64,000 nucleotides of DNA from an uncultured bacterium (GCA_937936675.1 CALDDL010000012.1:19893-83892), one strand, 5' to 3'; numbered from the stretch's first letter, positions 9,398-18,524 are shown. Notes: generated by a model not told the origin, from the sequence alone. Program-made: numbers and translations.

Positions 9398-10300
9398 ATG
9401 AAAAATTACAATTTAGCAATATCATTCCAATGGATATTCGATATTGATTTTATCGAAATGACCGAAAATATCTTTCAGCAAGATGGATTAACTACGTTCA
9501 TTATTGGTAAATATAATATCACTGAAGTTACGGAAGATATTCGCAATAGGAAAATTTCATTTGATTTTTATTTAGATCGAGCCTCAGATGTTGATTCAGA
9601 TTTTGAACCATTAGTTAAGCTACTCGAAAAAAGAAAAACATACTTAATAAATCCGTACTCAAAAGTAAAAAAAGCAATCGTCAAATCAGAAATGCACGAT
9701 AGATTAATAGCACAAGGTCATAGCGTCCCGGATACAATAATTTTGAAACCTTTTGACCATACACCGATACTCCCATTAAGTAATGAAGACTTATCAAATA
9801 TCGGAATACCATTCGTTATTAAACCATCTTTTTATACCGGTGGCGGAGATGGAGTAGTAGTGGATGCACAGTCATTACACCAAGTGCATGAAGCTCGACT
9901 TCAATTCACTGATGATCACTTTTTAGTTCAAAGAAAAATCTTCCCAAAAATTTTTAATGGAAGAAGAGCATGGTTCAGAGTTTTTTATGCTTTCGGAAAA
10001 GTAATACCGGTATGGTGGGATGATACTACTCATATTTATCACTCTTTTAAACCGCATGAAATAAAAGAATTAAAACTCGATCAATTGCAAAAAATCGTAT
10101 CAAAGATAGCAAAGATTGTCGATCTTGATTATTTCTCAACAGAGATTGCACTTACCGAAAATGATGAGTTCATATTAATCGATTATGTAAATGATCAATG
10201 TGATATGCGTCTGAAGAAACATCATTATGACGGAGTGCCGGATGATGTGGTTCAGAAATTTATTTTATCGATGAAATCTTTTATAAAAAAACATCAATAG
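9398..10300 (+). CDS. ATP-grasp superfamily protein of unknown function
   Basis: 300 residues. The central and C-terminal parts look like an ATP-grasp fold: FVIKPSFYTGGGDGVVV (about 144-160) is the ATP-binding strand and glycine-rich loop, FLVQRKI follows, and EFILIDYVNDQCDM near the C-terminus supplies acidic and Asn metal ligands. Such enzymes make acyl-phosphate intermediates to join a carboxylate to an amine or thiol. The N-terminal 90 residues resemble the pre-grasp domain. No Shine-Dalgarno is visible; the start lies in an A-rich stretch. It is monocistronic, convergent with rsgA (7-base overlap), so context does not reveal the substrate. Confidence 0.7.
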   Translation: MKNYNLAISFQWIFDIDFIEMTENIFQQDGLTTFIIGKYNITEVTEDIRNRKISFDFYLDRASDVDSDFEPLVKLLEKRKTYLINPYSKVKKAIVKSEMHDRLIAQGHSVPDTIILKPFDHTPILPLSNEDLSNIGIPFVIKPSFYTGGGDGVVVDAQSLHQVHEARLQFTDDHFLVQRKIFPKIFNGRRAWFRVFYAFGKVIPVWWDDTTHIYHSFKPHEIKELKLDQLQKIVSKIAKIVDLDYFSTEIALTENDEFILIDYVNDQCDMRLKKHHYDGVPDDVVQKFILSMKSFIKKHQ

Positions 10301-11247
10301 TTCATATCCTCTTCGATAGTGTTTAGTATAGTCAAATAACTTTCATATCTATCGATAGATATTTCTCCTTTTTCCAAAGCTTCTAAAACAGCGCATCCCG
10401 GTTCATGGTTATGGGTACATCGATTAAACTTACACTCGTTTAAATATTCCTGAAACTCAACAAAATAGTGAGATAGGTCTTCTTCAGTTAAGCCATAAGG
10501 ATCAATCTCCCTAATTCCCGGAGTATCTATGATAAAAGTATCGGCATCTACTTTATGCATAACGCTCGTTACAGTTGTATGCTTTCCCTTCGATGTATAA
10601 TCACTAACCTCGCCAATCTTTAAATTCAATTCAGGAAATAAATAATTTAGAATAGAGGACTTTCCAACACCTGAATTTCCCCAGAAAAGATTTTTCTTAT
10701 CTTTAATTTCCTCTGCTAATCTATCAAGACCAATATTAGAAACAGTGCTTGTAAGAATAACTTTATAACCGATAGAAGAATAAAGGTCTCGCCATAATTC
10801 CACTTCTCCCGGATCCGTCAAATCAATTTTATTTAATACAATTACGGAGGGTATATGAGAACTTTCTGATGACACTAAAAATCGGTCTAAAGTTTTATTA
10901 TTAAATCGAGGCATGTCCGATGAAGTGATAATAACGTTTTGATCAATATTAGCTGCAATTACTTGTTCTAGTCTTTCTCCTCGAGTACTTGCACCTTTCA
11001 TACGAGGAGCTTTTCTAGAAATATAATTTTCTCTTTCTTCAATGTAATTTATTACTCCTGTCCCATCTTGATTTAATTCATATTCCACATAATCTCCGAC
11101 AGTTGCAATATCTAACTTAAAAAGTTTCCCCCTTTTCAAATTAAAATCTTTTTGGAATTTGCCCCTGAGCGAACATCGAATAATTTCGTAATTATCATCA
11201 AAAAGAAAATAGTCTTTACTTTCTACTCTTGAAACTAAACCTCTAAT
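10294..11247 (-). CDS. rsgA: Ribosome small subunit-dependent GTPase A, apparent AUU start
   Basis: A circularly permuted GTPase (YjeQ/RsgA) that checks late 30S assembly. Order: N-terminal OB fold (IIRCSLRGK), G4 NKIDLTD, G1 GNSGVGKSS, G3 DTPGIRE, then a C-terminal zinc site (C-x4-C-x-H-x5-C). The first in-frame NTG is TTG at 11139, which would delete the first OB-fold strands and lacks a Shine-Dalgarno. Upstream the frame stays open to a TGA at 11277 and encodes the missing part (RGLVSRVESKDYFLF). An ATT at 11247 sits where the initiator Met belongs, four bases after GGAGGT (11251-11256). This start gives 317 residues, the usual length. Confidence 0.9.
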   Translation of the reverse strand: MRGLVSRVESKDYFLFDDNYEIIRCSLRGKFQKDFNLKRGKLFKLDIATVGDYVEYELNQDGTGVINYIEERENYISRKAPRMKGASTRGERLEQVIAANIDQNVIITSSDMPRFNNKTLDRFLVSSESSHIPSVIVLNKIDLTDPGEVELWRDLYSSIGYKVILTSTVSNIGLDRLAEEIKDKKNLFWGNSGVGKSSILNYLFPELNLKIGEVSDYTSKGKHTTVTSVMHKVDADTFIIDTPGIREIDPYGLTEEDLSHYFVEFQEYLNECKFNRCTHNHEPGCAVLEALEKGEISIDRYESYLTILNTIEEDMNY

Positions 11248-11250
11248 ATT

Positions 11251-11256
11251 ACCTCC
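11251..11256 (-). promoter_or_regulatory. Shine-Dalgarno of rsgA pointing to an ATT start
   Basis: GGAGGT on the minus strand, four bases before ATT at 11247. It is one of the strongest ribosome binding sites in the window, and no ATG, GTG or TTG lies within useful distance in the rsgA frame. An out-of-frame ATG overlapping the site closes after seven codons. Confidence 0.6.
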
Positions 11257-11260
11257 ATAT

Positions 11261-11297
11261 AAAAAAAAAGCGGTTCATATAAAATAAACCGCTTTAG
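11261..11297 (-). terminator. Rho-independent terminator after the OmpP1/PorV-like gene
   Basis: On the minus strand the stem AAAGCGGTT (11295-11287) pairs with AACCGCTTT (11275-11267) across an 11-base loop and runs into a long T tract. It ends transcription of the 11318 gene. The rsgA Shine-Dalgarno begins only a few bases beyond the T tract, leaving no room for a separate promoter between them. Confidence 0.88.
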
Positions 11298-11317
11298 GAG
11301 TGTTGTCAATATAGGAA

Positions 11318-12754
11318 TCAAAATTTGAATGATACCGTAAACATTAAATTATTGACAGAAACTTCCTGAAAAGTTCTTGATAAGTTAGAGCCATAATTAT
11401 CTCCAAAATCATTCCACCAGCCATGTGCATAAGCAATATTAATAGATAAGTTTTTATCAGTAGCAAATCCAATACCGGCAGTAACATATTTTTTATCGAA
11501 ATCGCTTTGATCGCCTTTAAAAGCAGATGGGTAATACATGAACCCGCCTCTTAGTGCAATTCCGGTATAAGGTATTTTATATTCCATACCTAAATTAAAA
11601 TTAGTAACACTTTGCAAAAGATCTTTGATATCCAAGTTTTTATCTTTCATTGCTCTTTCGCCTAATCCATCGGTAAATTCCATTTGAGTATAATCAATTA
11701 TTTTTGCATCACCGCTTAGAGTCAGGTCTTGATAATGAATTGCAGCACCTAAATAAAATTCAAATGGTGTTGTAATTTCGTATTGTATTGCTGTCTCATA
11801 AGGCGGATCTAAATAATAATTAGCATTGGTGAAAAAGCTTTCGGCATCTTCTCTATAAACTTCTTTTATTGTATAATTTCTTGGAAATTTGATAGAAGCA
11901 CCTAAATTCACAAGGTCATTGGCTTTATAAAGGATTCCTAGTTGTGCATCATAACCACTCAAGTCCCATGTAAGTATATCGTTATAATAAAAACTTTCGA
12001 AACCTCGTGTAAATTCATCCTCAGGGTCTAATGCCAAATCATTTCCGTAATTATCCTTTGTATCAATTTCATTATATTCTCGGTTCTTTGTGTATTCACC
12101 ACTAATAATATTAAGAGAACCACCGATAAATAAATTCTTTTGAACTTCAATAGCACCGGCGAAACTCCAAGCACTTATATCCCCTTCTTGAAGAATCGTT
12201 CCGCTCTGATTTAGTTTTCCATTTATTCTTGTTTCATCTCCTGCATAATCTGCACCATTATATGTGGGGTAACTTAATCCCAGTTCATAGGCAATATCAT
12301 CATTATAAGAAACCATATCCTGAATCATTGAATTATTAGCACTATTATAACCATCGAACTTAATTACTCTATTAAAATCTTTGTATCTATTGTATCCTAG
12401 CGCAAAAACTAAACTACCTTGATATGTAGGAAAAGGGAAAACAAATCCAAATTGATTAAAACCTGTATTACCATTATCATAGGTGGTAGTATTTTTAAAC
12501 AATTCCGTTGATGTCGATTGATTGTTATAATTAAGAGAAGCATCGAGCTGCAATTTTTTTATTAAACCTAATCCGGCAGGATTGAATGCAATACCGGAAA
12601 AATCATTGCTTAATGCTGTATAAGCATTACCCATTCCAAGGGCTCGCGCTCCTGATAATATTCCATGTTCAGTCAATCTTAAAGCATCATTATAGTTCTG
12701 TGCATTTATTGACACAGAAGCCAAAACCAAAATTAGAACTATTAATTTTTTCAT
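11318..12754 (-). CDS. Outer-membrane beta-barrel, OmpP1/FadL or PorV-like
   Basis: 478 residues with a signal peptide (1-18). After it, GARALGMGNAYTALSNDFSG followed by IAFNPAGLG is the hallmark N-terminal hatch region of the OMPP1/FadL/TodX and PorV/PorQ families. The remainder alternates polar and aromatic residues in strands and ends in Phe, as barrels do. FadL proteins move hydrophobic compounds; PorV works with the T9SS in attaching exported proteins. Ignavibacteria carry many paralogs of this type, so the exact role is open. It has its own terminator and no obvious operon partners. Confidence 0.75.
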   Translation of the reverse strand: MKKLIVLILVLASVSINAQNYNDALRLTEHGILSGARALGMGNAYTALSNDFSGIAFNPAGLGLIKKLQLDASLNYNNQSTSTELFKNTTTYDNGNTGFNQFGFVFPFPTYQGSLVFALGYNRYKDFNRVIKFDGYNSANNSMIQDMVSYNDDIAYELGLSYPTYNGADYAGDETRINGKLNQSGTILQEGDISAWSFAGAIEVQKNLFIGGSLNIISGEYTKNREYNEIDTKDNYGNDLALDPEDEFTRGFESFYYNDILTWDLSGYDAQLGILYKANDLVNLGASIKFPRNYTIKEVYREDAESFFTNANYYLDPPYETAIQYEITTPFEFYLGAAIHYQDLTLSGDAKIIDYTQMEFTDGLGERAMKDKNLDIKDLLQSVTNFNLGMEYKIPYTGIALRGGFMYYPSAFKGDQSDFDKKYVTAGIGFATDKNLSINIAYAHGWWNDFGDNYGSNLSRTFQEVSVNNLMFTVSFKF

Positions 12755-12834
12755 AATCGTACCTTTATTTTAATTACCTGAATAAGCTATTAATACTTAC
12801 TCTACAATTTTTTTACAAGCTTATAACAGATTTA

Positions 12835-13890
12835 CTATCTACGAGATCTATCTCCGCCTCTGCTGCTACCGCTACTATTTCCACTGCTGCCGCTTGATCT
12901 TGAAGGAGAATCGCTTCCTCTACTAGGTGCTGATGCAGGTGGAGGATTATAGCTTGGACTCGGGCTCGATGAAGGCGGTGGACTATAACTTCTTGGTGAT
13001 TCGCTCGAACGTGATGAACTTCCTGAACTTCTCCTGCTCGCTCCATCGTTATCTCTTGTCCTAGGTCTTGTTGGTGTAGTTGACCTTCTATTACTTGGAG
13101 AATCCGATCTGCTGCTTGGTCTTTCTCTTTTTACTGCTTCACCTTTTTTAGGAATTTGAGTTTTATTATCTTTATCTCTTATAGTACCACTTTTAGAAGT
13201 ATTTCCTCCACTTCTTGAAACTCCGCTTCTGTTTAAATCGACAGTATTACCATCTCTTCCGCTGCTTCTTCTAAATGAACCATTAGAAGTATTTCCGGCA
13301 GTTCTATCGCTGCCTGTTCTATTTCTCCTCGTGTCATAATTTCTCTCACCGTCTCTACCTCTCGTACGAGCAAAATCATTCGTGCGGTATTTATATGGCG
13401 ATTTAGCGGTATAGTTATTCCAATTATTATAATGAGGATAGTACCATGGTGAATAATAAGAATATGGGTAATACCAAGGTGCATAATATCCCGGTGTCAT
13501 ATAATATGAGTAGCCCCAATAAGTATCATAATAATTATAATAACATGGATCATAACCCCATGACAATGATACCCCTACCGATGGATAATATCCATAAAGA
13601 TATCTTCTATAAGGCATGTAACTATATGTATTCGAATTTAATATTGATACATTTCCATAAGAATCAATATAAATATCCTGACCGGTAGAATAATCATCAT
13701 AATACTGATCATCATCGTAGTATTCTTCAGAATATTCATCGTTTTGGTAATCACTATTTTGATCGTTACTATCTTCATAAGCATAACGGTCATTACGTTC
13801 CGGTCTCTCTCCCCTCATTGCCACTTGGGTATAACATCCGGTAGCAAATATGGAAAGTGCAACTATTAATATTTTCAATGAGGTCTTCAT
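12835..13890 (-). CDS. Low-complexity Tyr-rich then Ser/Arg-rich lipoprotein
   Basis: 351 residues, not recognised. A lipoprotein signal ends at Cys19 (FATGC). Residues 30-75 are Asp/Tyr/Asn rich and acidic, 90-160 are Tyr/Trp/Pro rich (YYSPWYYPHYNN type), and 165-351 are Arg/Ser/Gly/Pro rich and strongly basic, ending in Arg-Arg. Such disordered basic tails occur in Bacteroidota surface lipoproteins and could bind anionic polysaccharide or nucleic acid; this is inference. Two other reading frames stay open inside the repeat-rich part because of its composition and are not taken as genes. The flanking genes encode outer-membrane proteins. Confidence 0.72.
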   Translation of the reverse strand: MKTSLKILIVALSIFATGCYTQVAMRGERPERNDRYAYEDSNDQNSDYQNDEYSEEYYDDDQYYDDYSTGQDIYIDSYGNVSILNSNTYSYMPYRRYLYGYYPSVGVSLSWGYDPCYYNYYDTYWGYSYYMTPGYYAPWYYPYSYYSPWYYPHYNNWNNYTAKSPYKYRTNDFARTRGRDGERNYDTRRNRTGSDRTAGNTSNGSFRRSSGRDGNTVDLNRSGVSRSGGNTSKSGTIRDKDNKTQIPKKGEAVKRERPSSRSDSPSNRRSTTPTRPRTRDNDGASRRSSGSSSRSSESPRSYSPPPSSSPSPSYNPPPASAPSRGSDSPSRSSGSSGNSSGSSRGGDRSRR

Positions 13891-13938
13891 TTTAATCCCC
13901 TTTTTTAAAACTCCTATTATAATATTATCAAAATTTAT

Positions 13939-13960
13939 GCCTTATAAAAAGGCAAAAAGA
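13939..13960 (-). terminator. Weak hairpin downstream of the 14034 gene
   Basis: GCCTT and AAGGC (13939-13943 and 13949-13953) form a five-pair stem. On the minus strand it follows the end of the 14034 gene by about 80 bases, but the T tract after it is poor. It may be only a weak terminator. Confidence 0.25.
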
Positions 13961-14033
13961 AGGTCAAATTCGACTTATTTTGGTAGGATTGTAGATTTTT
14001 TTAGACTAATATGTATATTATTTTGTACAAAAA

Positions 14034-14801
14034 TTAAAAAATGCCTCTTACGAACTCAATATATAGACCTCTATCTGCTTTATTTCCGATGAGCTTTTTA
14101 TTTGATAACATATCTCTTAGATTTAGTCCAATCGTAAGCCCATTACCTATAGTCCATCTAATACCAAGATTAAGATATCCCGATCCATCACCTATCGATT
14201 TTGATCCATTATCATTTATTGCAAAATCATATTCTCCAATAATTGAAACCTGCGTACCAATGGTTTTTTCAATTCCCAAACCCATATTTAAGTCTTTATC
14301 GCCATCTTGTCTTTCAAAGGAATAATTAAGTAATCCATGGAAACTGATATATCCGAGAAATTCAAAATTTTTGGAAGCAGCAACGAAAAGTCCCGGAGAT
14401 TTTAATTCGTATCTTTTATCATTCTTATCGTAAAAACCTTTCCCTTGGGAATCAAAGCCGATAGTAATAGCCGGAACGGACTCAGTCTCGTCAAATAATC
14501 TTCCTCTTACGTTCACACCGGGTAATTCATACATCGTTACTTTGCCAGTACCGATAATATTGCTTCCGCCATAAGAAATGCCGAAGCTAAAATTCTCGAA
14601 CACGCCAACTTCCAATTTAGTAACTACTGTACCGAAGGGCATAAAATCAGTAGAAATTCCTGCATAGCCTTTTTCTAATATTCCCGCAGTAGGAAGATCA
14701 ATTAAATAACGATATTCAAACTTAGCATCCGTACCTCCGGAACCTTGTCCGCTAATAAGAGTAACAGCTATTAAAAGAAATGCCAATATTTGCTTTTTCA
14801 T
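14034..14801 (-). CDS. Exported outer-membrane protein, barrel likely
   Basis: 255 residues with a signal peptide (1-18, ending SGQG). The mature part has repeated beta-hairpin-like segments rich in Gly and aromatic residues (GYAGISTDFMPFGT, FSFGISYGGSN, ITIGFDSQGKGFY). The last pattern recalls YjbH-like polysaccharide-associated barrels, but the match is too weak to name it. The gene follows cysS by 32 bases on the same strand and may share its transcript. Function unknown; an outer-membrane barrel is inferred from the strand pattern. Confidence 0.65.
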   Translation of the reverse strand: MKKQILAFLLIAVTLISGQGSGGTDAKFEYRYLIDLPTAGILEKGYAGISTDFMPFGTVVTKLEVGVFENFSFGISYGGSNIIGTGKVTMYELPGVNVRGRLFDETESVPAITIGFDSQGKGFYDKNDKRYELKSPGLFVAASKNFEFLGYISFHGLLNYSFERQDGDKDLNMGLGIEKTIGTQVSIIGEYDFAINDNGSKSIGDGSGYLNLGIRWTIGNGLTIGLNLRDMLSNKKLIGNKADRGLYIEFVRGIF

Positions 14802-14833
14802 ATTCTTTCCGGTTTAATTAGAAATTATTAATG

Positions 14834-16240
14834 CTAACTTTTTTTGAATGTAGAACCAGTTTTACCATCCTGTATTTGAATACCGAGTTTACTCAATTTA
14901 TCTCGAATTTCATCTGCTAACTGATATTGCTTTTCTTGTTTTAATCTTATCCTTAATTCAAGGAATAATTGAATTAGTGCATCTTCAATACCTGATTCTT
15001 TTCCTTGGCTAAGATTCTCAATATGTAAAATTCCAAGTACGTCTTGAGCAGTCTTCTTTAGGAATTCAATTATTCCTTGATAAAAATTTTTGCCGGGATT
15101 ATTATCTGCAATATACTTATTAGCGTCTTTAATAAACTCAAAAATAACTGCTAATCCTTTCGGAGTATTAAAATCATCATCAACTGCTTTTTCAAAATCA
15201 GAATAATATTTTTCAAATATAAATTCACTCTTGTTCTCATTAAGTGACGGATTCTTTAAAAAACTAAGAGAACTAAGAACAAGATTATTTAGTTTCTCTA
15301 GTCCTTTCTCGGCAGAAGCTAATAAATCATCCGAGAAATTTAATGGTCCAGAATAAATTGTTTGAGCGAAAAAGAATCTTATAGTTTCTGCAGAATATTT
15401 TTTTAGTACATCACGAGCAGTAAAAAAATTACCAAGTGACTTGGACATCTTTTCATTATCTATATTAAGGAAACCAAAATGAATCCAATATTTGGCAAAT
15501 TGCTGATTTGTGGAAGCTTCGCTTTGTGCAATTTCATTTTCGTGATGCGGGAAAATTAAGTCGCTTCCACCGGCATGGATATCGATCGATTTACCTAAAT
15601 GTTTCATCGCCATAGCAGAGCATTCAATGTGCCAGCCGGGACGTCCCTTACCCCATGGACTTTCCCATGATGGTTCTCCTTCCTTGACTTTTTTCCATAA
15701 AGAAAAATCGAGCGGATTTTTTTTCTCTTCATTAATTTCCACTCGAGCACCAGATTCTAAATCGTCTATATTCTTACCGCTTAATTTACCGTAAGAAGGG
15801 AATTTCTTTACATCATAAAAAACATTTCCATCAACGTTATAAGCTATATTCTTCATCTCTAAATCTTTTATCAACTTGATCATTTCTTCTATGTGATCAG
15901 TAGCGTAGGGATAAATATCGGCTTTTTTTATTTTTAATTTTTCGATGTCAATAAGGAATTCCCCCGAATATTTTTTAGAAAATTCCGATGCACTTATTTT
16001 TTCTTCATTGGCTTTTTTGATTATCTTATCATCCACATCCGTTATATTCATTGCGAAGCGAACTTTGAAACCTTTATATATAAGATAGCGCCGAATCATA
16101 TCAGAAACTATAAATGTTCTTGCATTTCCGATATGGAAAAAATCATAAACGGTCGGACCGCATACATACATTGTTACATTTGGCGGGTTTAAGGGTATAA
16201 ATTCTTCTTTTTTCCTAGTAAGCGTGTTATAAATTTGCAT
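14834..16240 (-). CDS. cysS: Cysteinyl-tRNA synthetase
   Basis: 468 residues, full length. This class I enzyme charges tRNA-Cys in the cytoplasm. The HIGH motif is HIGN (36-39) preceded by Cys27 in YVCGPTVYD. The other zinc ligands lie in GWHIECSAMAM and HHENEIAQ, which give tight cysteine selection. KMSKSLGNF is the second catalytic signature. The C-terminal DALR-type helical domain (about 330-450) is present and ends with a short basic tail. Start ATG at 16240 agrees with the family N-terminus. It precedes the 14801 gene closely, otherwise it stands alone. Confidence 0.97.
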   Translation of the reverse strand: MQIYNTLTRKKEEFIPLNPPNVTMYVCGPTVYDFFHIGNARTFIVSDMIRRYLIYKGFKVRFAMNITDVDDKIIKKANEEKISASEFSKKYSGEFLIDIEKLKIKKADIYPYATDHIEEMIKLIKDLEMKNIAYNVDGNVFYDVKKFPSYGKLSGKNIDDLESGARVEINEEKKNPLDFSLWKKVKEGEPSWESPWGKGRPGWHIECSAMAMKHLGKSIDIHAGGSDLIFPHHENEIAQSEASTNQQFAKYWIHFGFLNIDNEKMSKSLGNFFTARDVLKKYSAETIRFFFAQTIYSGPLNFSDDLLASAEKGLEKLNNLVLSSLSFLKNPSLNENKSEFIFEKYYSDFEKAVDDDFNTPKGLAVIFEFIKDANKYIADNNPGKNFYQGIIEFLKKTAQDVLGILHIENLSQGKESGIEDALIQLFLELRIRLKQEKQYQLADEIRDKLSKLGIQIQDGKTGSTFKKS

Positions 16241-16379
16241 TTTTTACCTGAAATTGAACTTAAAAATATACAAATAGAGTAATTTGTAATCAACTATTAA
16301 AAAAAGAAGATTTATTTCGATAATACAAAATAGGATAAAAGGATAATAAAGATTTTTTATTTTTTTTGTTATTTAGACT

Positions 16380-16406
16380 TTGACATCTTTATATTTTTTT
16401 ATAGAT
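16380..16406 (+). promoter_or_regulatory. Possible promoter of the multiheme cytochrome
   Basis: TTGACA at 16380-16385 is followed by ATAGAT at 16401-16406, a 15-base spacing. This lies about 100 bases before the start codon. The -35 match is perfect but the -10 and spacing are not, so the call is tentative. Confidence 0.3.
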
Positions 16407-16504
16407 TAAACGAGTAAATAAGAAAATATTAGTCAAATGTCTTTTTATAGTAAAAAACAAGATTTTAATATCGAATTAACAATACAAACCCCAGGAGGAG
16501 CTGT

Positions 16505-18502
16505 ATGATTAGAAGGTTAACTGCATTTACCTTGATCTCTTTGCTTCTAACCACAGTTGTTTATTCACAGACAATGAGTCTAACAACTTACGGTGTATCA
16601 CCAAGAGAAGCGAATTTAAACGCAACTGATATTTTTACCGTTCAGTATAACGGATTAAAGAATGTCGGCGTTAATAGTAAAATCTATTTAAAAGCAACAC
16701 TAAGCGGTGCAAGATTAAAAGCACCGGTATTTTCAATAGTAGAAAAACCTGCCGGTTCTACTGCTGCTTATGGCGGAACAATTGAAGGCGGTTTAGATTC
16801 TTCAAATACTGTGATTCCATTTACCCCTGATGTTGTGGGTAAATATATCCTTAGAGTTAAAGACGGCAGCTATCAAGCAGATATCATTATCAATGCCGCT
16901 AAATATGTTGGTGTTGAAAAATGTAAAGACTGTCATAAATTTGCAGGCTTTGGTGGAGAAATTGTTGAAGCATGGCAAAAAACCGGACACGCAAACCAGA
17001 TGAAAGAAGCATTCAATGGTGAATATAGCAGTCATTTCCAAGAATTTTGTTTAGCATGCCATGCAACCGGTTATGATAAAAAAGCCGCAAATGATGGTTT
17101 TGATGATTTCCCGTTCGTATATCCGGCAGTATTAGCTCCGGGCGTTTATGATCAAACAGCTGCTATGTATCCTGAAGCTATGAAATTAGCAAACGTTCAG
17201 TGCGAAGCTTGTCACGGTCCAGGAAGTGTTCATGCTTCTTCACCTCTTAACTCAAAAGAAAATTCAAAAATCTCCGTAACAATGAGCTCAGATAATTGTG
17301 CTTACTGTCATGATAATGGTGCACATCACGTATTTGCTGAACAATGGGATTATTCTGCTCACGCAAACCCAACTAGCTACCCTGCTGGTCCTGGTCGTGA
17401 AAGCTGTGTTAGATGCCACACAGGTTCAGGTTTCAAACAATTCGTTGATGGCGTTCCTACAACCAGTACAGATCCAACTTTTGATGCAATCTCATGTGCA
17501 AGCTGTCATGAACCTCATAGCAATGCTAATTCTCATCAATTAAGAAAAACAAGCGTTAAATTAGGAAATGGCGAAGTTGTTGATGGCGGTGGAAACGGAA
17601 GACTTTGCATGAACTGTCATCAGAGCCGTCAAAATGCTGCTACATATACAGTAAAATCGGCTTCTCATTATGGACCACACTATGCTACACAAGCTGACGT
17701 TCTTGTAGGTACAAACGTTGTAACTTGGGGAGCTACAATTCCAAGTACGAAGCATTTCAATGTTACAGAAGATGCATGCGTTACATGCCACATGTATCCT
17801 GATCCTGCAGGCGCTGCTAAAAAAGCAGTTCATCAAGGAGCTCACACATTCAGTATGAGAGATATAGATACAGGCGTAGCTAATATGGATGCTTGCGCAA
17901 CTTGCCACGGTGGTTCTCTAGGTCTTGATTTCCATGATGTTAAGTTCTTCTATAAAGGAACTGGCGATCATGATGGTGATGGTGTTACTGAAGGATTACA
18001 GGAAGAAGTTCATGGTTTAATTGAAAAAGTTAGTGCTTTATTACCAAATCCTGATCCACATGCTGAAACTTCAACTGCATGGACTAAAGTTCAATTAGAA
18101 GCTGCTTATAACATCAGAACAATCTATTATGATAATAGCTGGGGAATTCACAATCCTAAGTTCACTATTGAATTATTAAATACAACTTGGAAAGCATTAA
18201 ATGGTATTACTGACGTTGATGAAAACGAACTAATTCCTACTGAATTTACAGTTTATCAGAACTATCCGAATCCATTTAATCCAACTACGAATATTAAATT
18301 CTCTATTCCAAAAGCATCTAATGTAAAAGTTATTGTTTATGACGCTATCGGTAGAGAAGTTAGACAATTAGTAAATAATGAATTGAACGCAGGAACACAT
18401 ACAATTCAATTTAACGCTTCTAACTTAGCTTCAGGTATCTATCTATACAGAATCGAAGCAGGCGACTTTACTAAAGTTAACAAGATGTTATTAATAAAAT
18501 AA
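16505..18502 (+). CDS. Nine-heme cytochrome c with T9SS type A sorting domain
   Basis: 665 residues. A signal peptide (1-21) is followed by an Ig-like beta region (about 25-135), then nine CxxCH heme c sites between residues 140 and 468 (CKDCH, CLACH, CEACH, CAYCH, CVRCH, CASCH, CMNCH, CVTCH, CATCH) and many spare His for distal ligation. DHDGDGVTEG near 490 looks like a calcium loop. Residues 580-665 form a type A sorting domain (NYPNPFNPTT, then GIYLYRI and a basic end), which sends proteins through the T9SS to the cell surface. The gene has a strong AGGAGG site and its own terminator. An extracellular electron-transfer or surface redox role is likely; the partner is unknown. Confidence 0.93.
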   Translation: MIRRLTAFTLISLLLTTVVYSQTMSLTTYGVSPREANLNATDIFTVQYNGLKNVGVNSKIYLKATLSGARLKAPVFSIVEKPAGSTAAYGGTIEGGLDSSNTVIPFTPDVVGKYILRVKDGSYQADIIINAAKYVGVEKCKDCHKFAGFGGEIVEAWQKTGHANQMKEAFNGEYSSHFQEFCLACHATGYDKKAANDGFDDFPFVYPAVLAPGVYDQTAAMYPEAMKLANVQCEACHGPGSVHASSPLNSKENSKISVTMSSDNCAYCHDNGAHHVFAEQWDYSAHANPTSYPAGPGRESCVRCHTGSGFKQFVDGVPTTSTDPTFDAISCASCHEPHSNANSHQLRKTSVKLGNGEVVDGGGNGRLCMNCHQSRQNAATYTVKSASHYGPHYATQADVLVGTNVVTWGATIPSTKHFNVTEDACVTCHMYPDPAGAAKKAVHQGAHTFSMRDIDTGVANMDACATCHGGSLGLDFHDVKFFYKGTGDHDGDGVTEGLQEEVHGLIEKVSALLPNPDPHAETSTAWTKVQLEAAYNIRTIYYDNSWGIHNPKFTIELLNTTWKALNGITDVDENELIPTEFTVYQNYPNPFNPTTNIKFSIPKASNVKVIVYDAIGREVRQLVNNELNAGTHTIQFNASNLASGIYLYRIEAGDFTKVNKMLLIK

Positions 18503-18524
18503 TTCATCTTAAGAATAAAGTTGT

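Noticed and set aside
12813..13484. Additional open frames over the Ser/Arg-rich lipoprotein gene
   Set aside because: They exist because of the repetitive composition, lack ribosome sites and encode His/Val/Ala-rich strings without domain or signal features.
14020..14031. TTTTGTACAAAA palindrome
   Set aside because: Only 12 bp, next to the end of a gene and in low-complexity AT-rich DNA; no regulatory context.
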